Positions 1-12,400 of a stretch of 64,000 bases of DNA are shown here, piece by piece. The position numbers and the translations under genes were made by a program. The notes beneath the pieces were generated by a model. That model was given only the letters and a program-made list of their open reading frames with translations. It was not told where the DNA came from and searched no databases. The stretch is taken from NCBI RefSeq assembly GCF_005239225.2, contig NC_133289.1, positions 14,988,889-15,052,888 on the forward strand, in the 5' to 3' direction. The stretch's first letter is position 1. Each line of letters begins with the position of its first letter. This stretch comes from Populus alba. Its lineage: Eukaryota; Streptophyta; Magnoliopsida; Malpighiales; Salicaceae.

Positions 1-766
1 CTAGGAAAGGTATTAGCCAAATGTTTTTCATGAGGTAAGCTACTTCGTGGTTTTGATGTGTTAAAAGAAGTTCTAAAAATATTTTTCATCGAATATTAGA
101 AATACAACTTGCATGTAAGTTTATAATTCTTAATCGTGAGCAAATAAAAATATTAAATTATTCTTTTGTCTTTGCGGCTTTATCATAGAAAAAACATCCA
201 TACAAAAAATAAAAATAAAAACATTCACTTATGCTATTTTTTTCTTTTTTTCTTTTTACATCCACATTTGCACGCTATAAATTACAAAAATTCAAAACTA
301 AACAAACAGTACATTAAACAATTTAAAATTTACAAAATAAACCGTCCAAAATTCAGAGCAGTGCTGGGAAGACTTTTAGGATAGTGGGAACAGTGGACAC
401 GTGTTTGCTCCATGCGCCAACGCTGTGAGCAAATAAAAAAATCTATTTCCCCAAAATTTCCAACATAACAATAAAATTAACAAAATGCAATTGTTACCCA
501 TTAAATAACCCATAATTTCTTTTATTATATCACACCTAAGTTACAAAATTAATTTCATCATATTATAACTTTTTTTTTTCAAATTTCCCCAAATTACAAA
601 CAAACCTTAAGATACAAATCAAACTTTAATTCTATATGAAAAGGTTGTGAAATACTTAAATATATACTTTAATTCTATATCAAAATAGGCAGGAGGGATT
701 GTGGTTTTAATTTGTAGTTCGAGAGAAAGATGAAGAAAAAGAAGGATAAGAGAATAGGGTTGATAT
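1..766. other. AT-rich intergenic DNA
   Basis: No coding region is supported here. The open stretch at 166-384 begins at a TTG codon, is low-complexity (Lys/Asn and Phe runs) and matches nothing I recognise. No tRNA, LTR or clear inverted-repeat end was seen. Confidence 0.5.
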
Positions 767-1031
767 CAGTTATAAAACTCTAAAATTTGCCAATGAAATT
801 TTCCATGGAATATTGCATTGGAAAATATTGTCGATAAATCCATTGGAATATGATAACATGTCATATTAACAATGTAATCACCGACATTAATTACTAATAT
901 ACATATTTTTTGTTGGTAATTATGTTGGAAATCATTGACATAAACATTACATTGCTATTATAATCAGACATTACTGATGAAATATATTTCATCAGCAATT
1001 CCGTTGTTATTTTACAATTTTATGGTAGTGA
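767..1031. mobile_element. Possible CACTA-type terminal segment or MITE
   Basis: The right edge ends in TGGTAGTG, which reads CACTACCA inward from the other strand, the signature of CACTA (En/Spm) termini. Just inside it lie inverted copies of a short subterminal motif (GATGAAATATATTTCATC, about 975-992). The proposed left edge near 767 (CAGTTATAAAACT) is a degraded match to the right end. No clean 3-bp target duplication is visible, so the left boundary is a guess. No coding capacity. Confidence 0.35.
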
Positions 1032-1739
1032 ATTTTATCACTTATGATTATTATGTTGATTGAACTTAAAGATCTTTACTAGATTGTTGGGCTTTAATGA
1101 CTATGCATTATATTGAATTTGTGTTCCATCTAAGAAACTTAAATTGTGTGGTTGTGTTTAATTTATATTTGATATGTATTTTTTAACAAAAACATACATG
1201 TGATTTCAATTTAAGCAATTGGAACTAATAAGAAGTTGACACGTGTACCGATCCTCTTTAAAAGTTAATATTAATATAAAATTAGGTTCATTGTAGACAG
1301 AGAAATATGTGTTGCTTATTGGATCAAATCATAATGATTCAATTATTCAAAATGAAATCACAAGAATGTCATTGTAAAAAATTGATACCAAATTGACCTT
1401 TAACGTCAATTAACCTTCTTATGGGTGATTTATTCTTAATTTTATATATATTCTTTTCTTATGTTTATTCTATATGAGATATATTCATTAACATGCACAA
1501 TGGGTTTGGAGTTAGGTAATTTTCCAATGTCAATTAGGTTTTTGTTAATAGCCTTCACAATCAAATAAATTAGGGTGTATGCAACATTTTTTATTTAATG
1601 CACATTTTGTTTTTTGGTCCTTAAGCTATAGTGAATTTACTAGTATATTGACCCGCGCTCTGCAACGAATCAATATAATATTAAAAAATTATTAAAAATG
1701 TAGAAGAATATTTTAAGTTTCTTGAGTCTGATAGCTATG
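1032..1739. other. AT-rich intergenic DNA
   Basis: No gene, structural RNA or element boundary could be supported in this stretch on either strand. Confidence 0.4.
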
Positions 1740-1870
1740 TCATTTAACTTTTATTATAATTTGACCTTAATCAACAATGGTAGGCCTTGAAAAATTGCAA
1801 ATCTTCAAGAGAAAGAAAGACATTATTACAAATTCACTTGCCTTTATAAAAGTATTTAGATTCCATTAAT
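1740..1870 (+). repeat. Diverged partial copy of the local duplicated repeat
   Basis: The series TTTGACCTTAATCA, a GCAAATCTTCAAGAG-like stretch, then TTCACTTGCCTTTA matches in order the sequence at about 5070-5155 (TTTGACCCTAA, GCGAATCTTAGAGGAAAG, TTCCCTTGCCTTTA). It looks like an older fragment of the repeat present in two larger copies at 2371-3105 and 4149-5095. Confidence 0.4.
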
Positions 1871-2159
1871 AATAATGGTATGAATCATTAATTTAAAACT
1901 CATGTTTGTTGTCTTCATTTAAATTTAATTTAAGGACTAACTTTTTATTAGATTTCAGTATGTCATGTTATGCCATGTTGTACTCGATTTTAGCCTGTGT
2001 TTGATCACATCTTTGAAAATTAAAAAAATACAAAGATTCTAAATAAATATGATTTTTGACTGGATTGGATGAATTGTATAATCATTTTATAATTTTTTAT
2101 CAAGTTTTTTTTAATTAACATGGGTGTCATTTGGCCCGAACAACCATTTTAATTAAAAA

Positions 2160-2292
2160 AAATAGAGGTTATTAGTTTTCAGTATCACAAACTTTAAAGT
2201 CACTGAAAACTTACATAATTGTTAACTTTAGAGCTTTGAGGGATTAGTCAAGGTATGCGTAAGTTAGTCCGGACACCTACAGTAAAAAAAAT
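2160..2292 (+). mobile_element. SINE 3'-end remnant
   Basis: The stretch ending GTTAGTCCGGACACCTAC followed by an A-rich tail matches the 3' end of the complete SINE at 35245-35441 (AAGCTGATCCGGACATCCAC then an A-rich tail) and the copy at 9264-9415. The upstream part (AAAGTCACTGAAAACTTACAT) matches 9326-9346. No intact box A or box B and no target duplication was recognised. Confidence 0.55.
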
Positions 2293-2370
2293 AAAAATAG
2301 TAATAGATAATAAAGAAAAAAAAAAGGAAAAAGAAGAGAAGTGTGTTGAAGTATTTTTTGCCACAGTGAA

Positions 2371-3105
2371 TTTTCCAGGTTAGAGTTTCTTAGAATATAT
2401 CTCCGGGGATAATTTAAAAAAAAAAAACGTTTTGTTTAGCAATTATCAAACATTGAAATCAATTTAAAATTCATCGATGCAGATGAGAAAATTACTGATT
2501 TTACAATTCTAAAAGGATTTTTATAGATAAATTTTATATGATGATATGAAGTACACTTGGGGACGCCAGTGAGAAGATGTGACAATTATTCAATTACAGT
2601 GAAGAGTGTAATAAAGAAAATGTGAAACATGTGTGGAGCTGCAGCTGAAATTATTAAAAAAGTTTTTTTTTTAATAATCAACCAAGTGCAAGATATATCT
2701 GACACTTTTTTTTTTTTTTTTTTTACTGTGGATGGATGTTAGGCAGTTTACCCATCTCTTGATTAATTCTTCGAAAACCCTAAAAATTAATAATCATAAG
2801 TTAAGATGATATACTGGCACCTGTAGCTATAGTAATTCACCCGTGTTTGTTATCATGTGTAGCAAATTAACATTCTTTTTAAATCAATATTCTTAGAAAA
2901 TAAAGAGATTAAAACCAAGTGAGAAGATGCGACAATCATTCAATCACAGTGGAGTTGTGCATTAAAGTCAACTGTGAAACGTGTGGAGTCTGTAGCTGAA
3001 AATATTATTAAATCTGAATAAGACGAGGAAATTTATGCCAAGCAAAAATGGATATTTATGACAAAGGGACAAGGTTAGTGTCTGATTTGACCCTAATCAG
3101 TACAG
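2371..3105 (+). repeat. Duplicated intergenic block, copy A
   Basis: Collinear with 4149-5095. Shared landmarks in order are TTTTCCAGGTTAGAGTTTCT, CAAACATTGAAATCAATTT, GACGCCAGTGAGAAGATGTG, AAACATGTGTGGAGC, then AAGTGCAAGATATA, AGCTATAGTAATTCACCC and GACGAGGAAA...TTTATGACAAAGGGACA. An extra internal copy of the GAGAAGATGCGACAATCATT segment (about 2920-2940) makes part of it triplicated. The block is non-coding in all frames and its origin is unknown. Confidence 0.7.
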
Positions 3106-4148
3106 AGAAAAATATTTAAGAAAAATATAAAGCTATGTAATTCAATCGGTCGTCTGGGCAAGGATGGAGCAAGAACTCTTTTTTTTTTTTTTTTTAATTA
3201 ATTATTAATTAATGTACATAAATTTTTAAAGTTATCAATAAATTTTTAACTATCTAAAATATTAAAAAAATAAATTTAAAATTACATAAAATTAAAGTAA
3301 AAGTAAAAATAAACTTTCTATTAAAGTTATGAGATATAATTCATCTATAATTGAATCTGAATCGATATTGTAACAATCCTTTAACCGGGATAAAATAACA
3401 ATCTCATATCAACTGAAAAAAAAATAATTTAATTTTTTTTCTCTTTCAATTCCTCCTTTCTTCACTTGATTTTATCTTAAATTAATGTTTTATAAGTTGG
3501 ACTTTGGTAAATTTTACAAGATTATTCTTTTACTTTTCATATTTTTTTTCTTGGATTTGTTTTTATGTTTTTCCCTTATTTTTTTTATTTCTCTCACTTT
3601 TTTTCTATTTTTTTTTTTGCCTAGTTGGGAACATATAAACGGAAGGAAGAGCTGATTTATTTTATTTTTTAATGGCAAATAATCATTTTACCATTAATGA
3701 GTCGTTTTGCTTTTATTTGATAGTTTTTTTAGCACTGCCAAACTCTGTTTATCCTAAATTTTAACCATATTTTATTCAATACATTTTAAGATCTCTCGTA
3801 AAATTTTAACTCAATCTGATAGTCGGATTGAAAATTACACCTAATAACATAAAATTGATCAAATTATGATTTTTCATCAAATTTTTGAATTTCTCCAAAA
3901 ATTCTGAAATTATAACTCAAGCTAAAACATCATATTAGAAGACTCCGCGTAAATTTTCAGATTTTTTTATAACTCAATCAAAAAATACATTATATATATA
4001 TATATATATATAACTAGTAAAAAAATATTGATAAAATCTTAATCTTGGTTATAGCCCATTCAAACCTTTAACATGCTTCCGTTATTGCATGGAGATATGT
4101 TTATTTTTTATGTTTTAAAAATATAAAAATAAAAATTATTAAGAAATT
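3106..4148. other. AT-rich spacer between duplicated blocks
   Basis: Poly-T and poly-A tracts and a short (TA)n run near 3990-4012. No gene or RNA feature was recognised. Confidence 0.4.
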
Positions 4149-5095
4149 TTCCAGGTTAGAGTTTCTTAGAATATATATATATAAAAGCTGTTTTGCCAGG
4201 AGCATCCCTTATTTTTTTAAGAAATGCCTTTCTCCGGCGATAAGGTTTTTTTTTTTTAAGTTTTTGATAGCAATCATCAAACATTGAAATCAATTTAAAA
4301 TTCATGGCCGCAGATGAGAAAATTACTGATTTTACAATTCTAAAGGATTTCATAGATAAATTTTTAATATGATGATATGAAGTCTACTTTTGGACGCCAG
4401 TGAGAAGATGTGACAATTATTCAATTACAGTGGAAGCGTATAATAAAGTAAATGTGAAACATGTGTGGAGCCGCAGCTGAAATTATTAAAAATCTGAAAA
4501 AGACGAGGAAAATCCAAAATGGAAGCCGGGCATTTATGACAGAGGGACAAGCTTAGGCATCTTGGTCCACAAGCTATAGGGAATTCCAAGTTTAATGATT
4601 TGACCCTAATCAATCAAGTGCAAGATATACCTGGCACTTTTCTTTTTTAACTGTAGATGTTCGGTAATTTATTCATATCTTAATTAATTTTTAAAAATTT
4701 TAAAAATTAATAATTATAATTTAAGATATACAGGCACTTGTAACTATAGTAATTCACCCGGTATTTGTTTTAATGTTTAGCAAATTAATATTTTTTTAAA
4801 TCAAAATTCTTAAAAAATAAAGAATTTAAAATTTTGTTGAGGTTGTGATTATTTTTTAAAATATTTTTTACTCAAAAATATATTAAAATAATTTATTTTT
4901 TGATTTTTAAAAAATATTTTTTGATATTATTACATCATACATATTTAAAAATATTAATTTAAAATAAAAAAATAAATTTAAAAACGAGGAAAATCCAAAA
5001 TAGAAGCTGGATATTTATGACAAAGGGACAGGGTTAAGCGTTCTGGTCCACAAGCTATCGTGTGTCTGATTTGACCCTAAACAGTATGCCTGCCA
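4149..5095 (+). repeat. Duplicated intergenic block, copy B
   Basis: Second copy of the block at 2371-3105, in the same orientation. It contains the same landmarks with small indels and substitutions, and it is interrupted at about 4836-4985 by a separate dispersed repeat. The short reading frames here are not coding. Confidence 0.7.
4836..4985. repeat. Dispersed AT-rich repeat
   Basis: A segment with GAGGTTGTGATTATTTTTTA, ACTCAAAAATATATTAAAAT, TTTTTAAAAAATATTTTTTGATAT and ACATCATACATATT resembles 35590-35770 (TTTTTAAAAAATTATTTTTGACATCAGCACATCAAAA). I know this as a very common poplar repeat pattern; that comparison is from memory only. Confidence 0.45.
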
Positions 5096-6477
5096 CTCCA
5101 ATATTGCGAATCTTAGAGGAAAGGGAAGCCATTAGCATTGATTCCCTTGCCTTTAAGGATTTAAATATCTAATTAGATTTTCATCATTCGTGAACTGCTA
5201 CTTACAAATATTTGGAATATGTTATTTATTCATTTATTTCTTAAAGCAAATAAGATTTAATTATAAACAAAACAGAAAAAGTGGATGAGAAGATATATAA
5301 CTTTACAAGATCGTAGCTCTAATTAAATTACAGAAACATTATCTATTTTTACCATTTAAATTGAAATATATATCATTTAAAGAAAAAGTAAAACTATTAT
5401 GGTTTAAATGATTTACTAATATATAAAAAATAACATATGAAAAAATAAAAATAAAAATTATATTAATTTTAATGCATGATTATTGAATTAATACGCGTAG
5501 CACCGGCAAGAGAATTTCAAGTTAGCCATGGAATTCACTAGGGTGATCCATGCGAAGGAGATTAATACGGGCAGAAGTTGCTAAGCAAAGAAAAATACAG
5601 TGGCAAGTAGTAGTTAGAGAAAAGGCTAGAGAGGCTTAGCAACAAGTTCACTGCTAGAGAAAAAGGCTAGAGATTTAAGAGATTGAAATGGTTATGGAAC
5701 TTGAAGTGGCACAGGGATTTAAGAGGTTTTGAGCAGGCAAGTCTTTACAATGGCTTCTAAACAAGGTGCAACTTGTTCAAAGGAAATCAGATGTGAGTCT
5801 AGAAAAGATGACAAATTTACAATAAAATCACGAAGTACTCTGATTCATAAATTTGCTCTTTTAAACACATGTTAAGGTTTTTTATTTTAAGGGCTTGACT
5901 AAACAGGAGATTGTATTTGAACTTAATTTAAACCTCCAAGGCTTAATATTTTCCAAATTACACAACACTAGATGGAATTAACATCTTTTTAATTTTCTCT
6001 TTTAAACACATTTCTTTTAATTTTAACACTTAAATGTTAATTTTATTGTTTTTTAAGTATATGTATTTTGGTTAGTATATATGTACATATTTATTGTTAT
6101 TTCTTAAACAAACTTTGTAGTGTGAATGTATAATTTTGTGCTTATTATGGTTTGTTTTTAGATTTTGTATATTTGTATTTGTTTGTAAATTGTTAAAACA
6201 TTGTTAAATTACAGAATTACATGTGTTGTGGTGAAATAATTAATAGCTTGTTTAATGGGTCTGTTTAGTTTTTATCAATTCTATTGCGGAGTTGTAAATT
6301 CATAAATTTATATATATAAATTTGTATGAACGTTAATAATTGATAATGAATATTTATGAGAAGTTGTAATTAGCTTGTTAGATAATGTTGAGGTAAACCA
6401 AATTTTTTGCAAATTTATTTACCTAACATAGTTAATTAATACATGTTGTCATCGTAATTTTATAGAGGTTCAATAAA
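5096..6477. other. Intergenic DNA upstream of the CACTA remnant
   Basis: No supported gene. A short motif TAGAGAAAA-GGCTAGAG occurs twice at about 5616-5632 and 5655-5672. This may be the 5' non-coding part of the CACTA element whose transposase remnant follows, but no terminal repeat was found. Confidence 0.35.
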
Positions 6478-7349
6478 AATCATGAATGATCATTCATGGA
6501 TGTATCAAGATTCACTCCAAGGTTGTGGAGGATAGATTATTGTAGCAGGTCGGTTTTATTAATTTCACAATATCTATTCCCAGAAATTTTACAGGAGGCC
6601 GGGTTATTAGGTGTCCATGCAGAAAGTGTAAAAAATAAAACGTATTTGCATCTACATGTTGTAATGATGCATCTTTTACAAAAAGGGTTTATAAGGAATT
6701 ACCTGTGTTGGTATGCACACGGAGAAGTATTTGTTCGTAATAAGAGCAATGAGAGAAAGGGTGGTTGGGTCAAACTTCTAGTGCTAGCCAACATGCATGG
6801 AGTTGCAAATGATAATAGTTTAATAAGGGAATTACCTGTGTGTTTAGCCAACATGCATGGAGTTGTAAATGAAAATAATAATCCTTACAGGAATATAGTT
6901 ATGGATGCAATAAAAATGAATTAAGGTAATGTTAGTCAATGTCCAATTGTAGAAGAAGAACCTAATGCAGATACATCTAGGTTTTTTTGATTCTAATCGA
7001 AGATTTTAATGAACTATTATGGATGGTTGCACGAACCACATTAAATTATCAGTCGTTAGCATAGGTGTTCACCATCAAGTCAGATCACGAGTTGAGTGAG
7101 CCAATTATGACAAAATTATCGAATGAGCGAGAAGTATTTTACCTGAAGGGAAACAGGCTGAAAGAGAACTTCTATGCTGTTAAAGTCCATGATGAAACCC
7201 CTCAGTTTAGGATATTAGAAAATTGATATGTGCCATAACTTCTGCATGTTATACTATTTTTGAAAATGCTTAGCTTACCAAGTGCATGACATATGGGCAT
7301 TCCAGTCGCAACCCAGAACTAGTAGGGAAAGACTCCTTGTGGCATATAA
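6478..7349 (+). pseudogene. CACTA (En/Spm) transposase pseudogene, TNP2 type
   Basis: This is a decayed plant CACTA transposase. An N-terminal piece near 6484-6530 reads NDHSWMYQDSLQG, and a piece at about 6660-6725 reads MMHLLQKGFIRNYLCWYAHG. Both are typical of the transposase-associated N-terminal domain. Further on, about 7130-7190 can be read as LPEGNRLKENFYAVK and the last 80 bases as a CMTYGHSSRNP-like zinc-ribbon stretch, both characteristic of the TNP2 region. The pieces lie in different frames with several stops and frameshifts, so no functional protein is possible. The 142-codon open stretch at 6496-6924 is only one slice of it. The 3' part is lost in the assembly gap. Confidence 0.75.
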
Positions 7350-7849
7350 NNNNNNNNNNNNNNNNNNNNNNNNNNNNNNNNNNNNNNNNNNNNNNNNNNN
7401 NNNNNNNNNNNNNNNNNNNNNNNNNNNNNNNNNNNNNNNNNNNNNNNNNNNNNNNNNNNNNNNNNNNNNNNNNNNNNNNNNNNNNNNNNNNNNNNNNNNN
7501 NNNNNNNNNNNNNNNNNNNNNNNNNNNNNNNNNNNNNNNNNNNNNNNNNNNNNNNNNNNNNNNNNNNNNNNNNNNNNNNNNNNNNNNNNNNNNNNNNNNN
7601 NNNNNNNNNNNNNNNNNNNNNNNNNNNNNNNNNNNNNNNNNNNNNNNNNNNNNNNNNNNNNNNNNNNNNNNNNNNNNNNNNNNNNNNNNNNNNNNNNNNN
7701 NNNNNNNNNNNNNNNNNNNNNNNNNNNNNNNNNNNNNNNNNNNNNNNNNNNNNNNNNNNNNNNNNNNNNNNNNNNNNNNNNNNNNNNNNNNNNNNNNNNN
7801 NNNNNNNNNNNNNNNNNNNNNNNNNNNNNNNNNNNNNNNNNNNNNNNNN
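7350..7849. other. Assembly gap, 500 N
   Basis: Exactly 500 undetermined bases, the usual placeholder for a scaffold gap of unknown size. It truncates the CACTA transposase pseudogene. Open frames crossing it are artefacts. Confidence 0.98.
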
Positions 7850-9263
7850 AAAAGCATTTAAAATAACATTTCATGCACTATAGATAAAGAAGACTACAAT
7901 AATATTTCATGCCACTACTGCAGCTTTTCCTATTAAAATGAGCCACTTGGGAAGAAAATTATTTCGTGGGGAAAGCACAGTACTTTCCTCACGCGTTTTA
8001 GAGTTCTTTAATATATATATATTATATATGCCTCCTTTTCTCACTTTACTTCCAATCAATCACCAACCAAAATGTTTAAGCATGCTTCCTAGCTTTCTAA
8101 GCCTTGGCAAAAAAAAAAAAAAAAAAGTTTTTTTGTTATTTGGTCTTTGTCACTCTCAATTCCTTCAGCTATAAACAAAGATGCTTGGCACATCTCATGG
8201 TTTAATTTCTTGATGAAACTCTGATAGTCTTTAACTGTGTATACATTCATGATTTTTAGTTATCCTTCCACATGAACAAGCTTGATCGATGACCAATTCC
8301 TCTTTTTTTTTTTTTTTTTCTTTTTTTTTTAATACAAGACGTGACAAAAAAAAAATTGCTTTGGATGAGGATGCTTCGTTACAAATTAACACTCCAAACT
8401 GAACCACCTAAACAAGAAACACAATAACTCAATTCAAACACCTTCTAAAGTGATGTCGTTGGACTGCAAATCTTTCTCATCTTTAATTTTCCTTCAAACT
8501 CTATTCACACGACCAACTTATATCCGTTTTGCGTATTGCCCTTGTTCTGTATGTTTCTTCGCAGTCGTTGGATGGATAGTTGAGAGCTTAATATCTGATC
8601 CAACGGTCACGATCAAATCAAACAGAACTGATCAATGGCCCTGATTGTTGGGTCTTTGGTCTAGTGTGGGCAAGCCTATTCTAAACTCTGATCAAGCAGC
8701 TGAAATTCATTTAGCCAACTTGATTAGACGGTTTAGAACAAGAGCACCATTATATAGGAGAGAAAAAAGTTCGTTTCTGGTGGTTTTTATTAATTTGTTG
8801 GCCTCTCTGTGACTAATTCACCCCTTGTGTGTTTGAACCAAATTAAGTTTTTTATTTTTAACTATTTGATCTTCAAGCAAATTTGGTGGCTAAGTAACTT
8901 GAAAATAAATTCATCCCTAATTTGTTTTTCTTACATTTGATTCTTTTGTTTATTTTTAGTTTTAGAAAACATCAACATCAATGTCAATTCTAAAAAATAT
9001 GTTGAAAATAGATTATTTTTTTATTTTAAATTCTCTCAAAAAGAGACTGAAAAACGAGCAACTATATGAAGAATATATTTTTTTAAAGTTTTTTTTACTG
9101 TTTTTTCTTCGCAGTCGTTTTTCACAGGATGTGCCATTGATTACCCAACGGTTTCTTGCTGTTTTTAACTTTCTCTTTTTCTTTGTAAATTCTCTAAAAC
9201 GCTGCCATGGGAGCTTGCCCACTCACTTAGCTAACAGATGACCCATTGTTCATGACCCTTATC
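7850..9263. other. Intergenic DNA
   Basis: Homopolymer A/T tracts (for example near 8110-8127 and 8304-8330) and no convincing coding exon. The short open frames here are low-complexity and start or stop without context. No structural RNA was recognised. Confidence 0.4.
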
Positions 9264-9415
9264 ACCACTAAACTAGTCAAATTTTAAGTTTGTTTTCTAA
9301 TGATTACGAGTTTGAATCTTTTTAAAGTCACTGAAGACTTACATGATTATTAATTTTAGAATCAATAAGATTAATCGAGATATACACAAACTGGTCCGGA
9401 TATCTATGTTAATAA
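9264..9415 (+). mobile_element. tRNA-derived SINE remnant
   Basis: Contains a degenerate box B-like GAGTTTGAATC (about 9310), then AAAGTCACTGAAGACTTACAT as in the 2160-2292 copy. It ends CTGGTCCGGATATCTATG followed by an A-rich tail, the same 3' end as the complete SINE at 35245. No target duplication was identified. Confidence 0.55.
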
Positions 9416-12400
9416 AAAAAAAATAACTCTAACAGGATAAGTGAAAACCCACATCTAAACCAGACTCGAGAAAGAGCTGTTTAGAAGGCTTTTTTCAAAG
9501 CTTAATAGAAATAGAAAAGGAAATGGCACATACGACTCAATCATTAGTAAAGAAACCAAACCAGATGAAACTGAAGAAAAGCACTTATCTAGTCATGTTC
9601 CTTTCCCAGCATAGTCCAGAAATGACCAGATTATAATCTGGAAACTAAATTGCACAACCTAGATCGAGTTAATTAGAACCGAACCAAACAGGTGCCAGAA
9701 GCTCTCCCAATGCTGAGCAGTACCAGATGCATTATGTGCCACCGATGGCTGTCGAGTCCAACTTGCACACGATGCCACAAAACCCAGATATGTTGAGAGA
9801 GAGAGAGAGAGAGGTAGGTCAACAATTTTCAGAATCCCAAGTCAATCCCTACCAACCATGCTAGAAAAAGCAACAATTTTTTTTTTTCGTGAGTGTTGCC
9901 CTCACTCACGGATAAAAAAAAAGAGAGGGCAACAATTGATTGAGTGTTGCCCTCAAACCAACAGATTTTCGTGAGATCAAACGAAGCTTTCTGGGAGAAA
10001 CACCGCTTGAATACACTTATTTTTTTTGTTTTTCTACATTTCTACACTCAAGCTATGTTTGATATGGCTATTAAAGCCGAGAATACTGGATGATTAAAAG
10101 AGTTTAATGGACCTTTTTGAAGGAGGGTTGCATGCGGTCTCAAAAGTACTCTTGTTTGGCTATGAAGGCAAAGTATGGCATCTTCCAAACCTATGGACCT
10201 CCGTGCTCAAATTTATATGTATAAAATAATACATTTTACTCATAATATTTTTAATATATGTCATCTTTATTTGACGTGTAAAAATATTTATATATATTTT
10301 TTCATGATTTACATACTTTTTTTAAATGAGAACTGGCCATGAAAATAATAATATATAAAGTTATAATAGAGGTTTGTCTTTGATGGAGGCGAGTAAGAAG
10401 GATTTGAAAATTACATCTAATTGAAATAGAAACAAGGTATAGAGGTTGAAAGATCTTCGTGAAAATAAAGGTTAAAGAGAATGGAGAAAGAGAAGCAGAT
10501 AGTTACTTTTCAACTTGTACTTATTGGTTGCATTAAACGTTCTGTTTTTTCATCATTACTCTATACTTGAGTTGAATAAAATACAACCATGCACAATTCA
10601 GCCATAAGATCCATATTCCTCTTCTTCTTCTTCTTCTTCTTTTTTTTTTTTTTTTTTAAGGAGATTGGATCGAGAGGGAGAAAAAGATGAACTCACTATC
10701 TGATCAAAGTTAGCCTTTCCGCTCGTGATATGGGTTTTTGCAGCTTGGAGAGGTGCAAGATTAAAGCAAATCTCCCTTTTTAAATTTTTAACAGAAAATT
10801 TGGAACGAATAAGAGGTGGTTAAGGTTTCATGTTTGGTAAATAAAGGAAGAGTTTTTTTTTTTTTTTTTTATTGGCAATTTTATTATTCTAAAGTAACAT
10901 ATTTTTTAGTCATTAAATTTAATATAATAGAGGCTGTAAAAAATCCAATACTTTTTGTTGATTTCTTTTTGTGGCATGTATGTAATGAACTTATAAAATT
11001 CAAGATATTTTCTATATTTTTTAAAAATAATGGAGTTAAAGTATAAAATGAAGTTAATTATAAAATATTCGAGGTAATTTGTTTTTTATATAATTAAGAT
11101 TTATATTAACTCCTGTCATTTGCAATAACTAACATCAGATGGCCATGTGTTATTTTTCACTGTTTATTTTATGGAAAATGATAAAAATCACTTTTCAATT
11201 TTTTTTTATTCGTTTATCATTAAAAAAATTAATTAATGAAAAACATTTTTTAGTTAAAAAAAAGTTATATATTTATTTTTTATTTTTTAAAATTTTATCT
11301 CTCATAATTTGATTTAATTTTATTTTTGTATCAACTTTGAATCTCGTTTTTTATTTTTATTTAATTTTCTCATATTATTTTTTAATTAAAATTTTATCTA
11401 TCGAATTTAATCCTCGTTTTTTTAATTACTATATATTTTATTTAAAATAATTTATAAAATTAGAATTGTTTTTCAATTTTATCCTCTTTTAACTTTTCAA
11501 TTATATCTTTACATGCTATCAACACATGAGAAAAACTTAAAGCACTAAAATATCCATTTTTATTCAATATTTTTATTTTTAATTGGAATTCATAAGAAGC
11601 ATAATATTTTGGTTGTCGTGGAATCCTCCAAAGATGCATTTCTTTTGAATATATTTAAACAAAAGTCGAGATTCATAGAGAATAAAACTCTACAAGTGAA
11701 CTTGAACAAAACAAAATAGTGATTAAGTCACAATCCTACATCAATACACATTTGCATTAGTTCAAACTTGTGTTTTTATAGTATATTTATTAGATTGGTG
11801 GTTTACTACATTATGAACTAGACTAAAAATATTTTCTAGTATAAAAATAAGATTTGTTAGGCGTTGGAAGTGTGTTTTAAAGATCTAAGAAAACTTGGTT
11901 AGAAGCCTTGATTTCAAGTATTCGCAATCCAAAGTGTTATAAATCATTATTTTATAATTATTAGTTTGTGCTCATATATTCTAGGATTTAAGTGTTGCAT
12001 TTTGTTATTCTTTTTGTTGTTGGTTGAATGATGATATATGCACAAGCAAGCTATTAAATAATGAAACTCGATAATTTTGATTGGGGTGGTGCTATAGGTA
12101 TAACATTTCAACAATTTGTTATTTATTTTGATCTAAATGGTTTATAGTTAATCGCCTTACTACACAATGGTTTTTGGCCTTCATTGGCAATTTTGCATAG
12201 AGGTTATCGATTCTATGATTTATTAGTGTGTTTGTGTGTGGTTGTGAATGTTATTAGAGAGAGAGACCGAAGAGAAATCATGTTTGGGAGAAAGATACAA
12301 GGTTTGTGATAAAATTATGTAAATTTACATTTATTATATATGAGAGCAAAAATAAATTTTCGTGTAATTTGATTTTTCTCATTGACTACAAAGAAAACTA

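Noticed and set aside
166..384. 72-codon frame at the window start
   Set aside because: Begins at TTG, consists of Lys/Asn and Phe runs, and has no gene context.
7270..7874. Open frames of about 190-200 codons across the N stretch on both strands
   Set aside because: Almost all codons are undetermined; they exist only because N has no stop codon.
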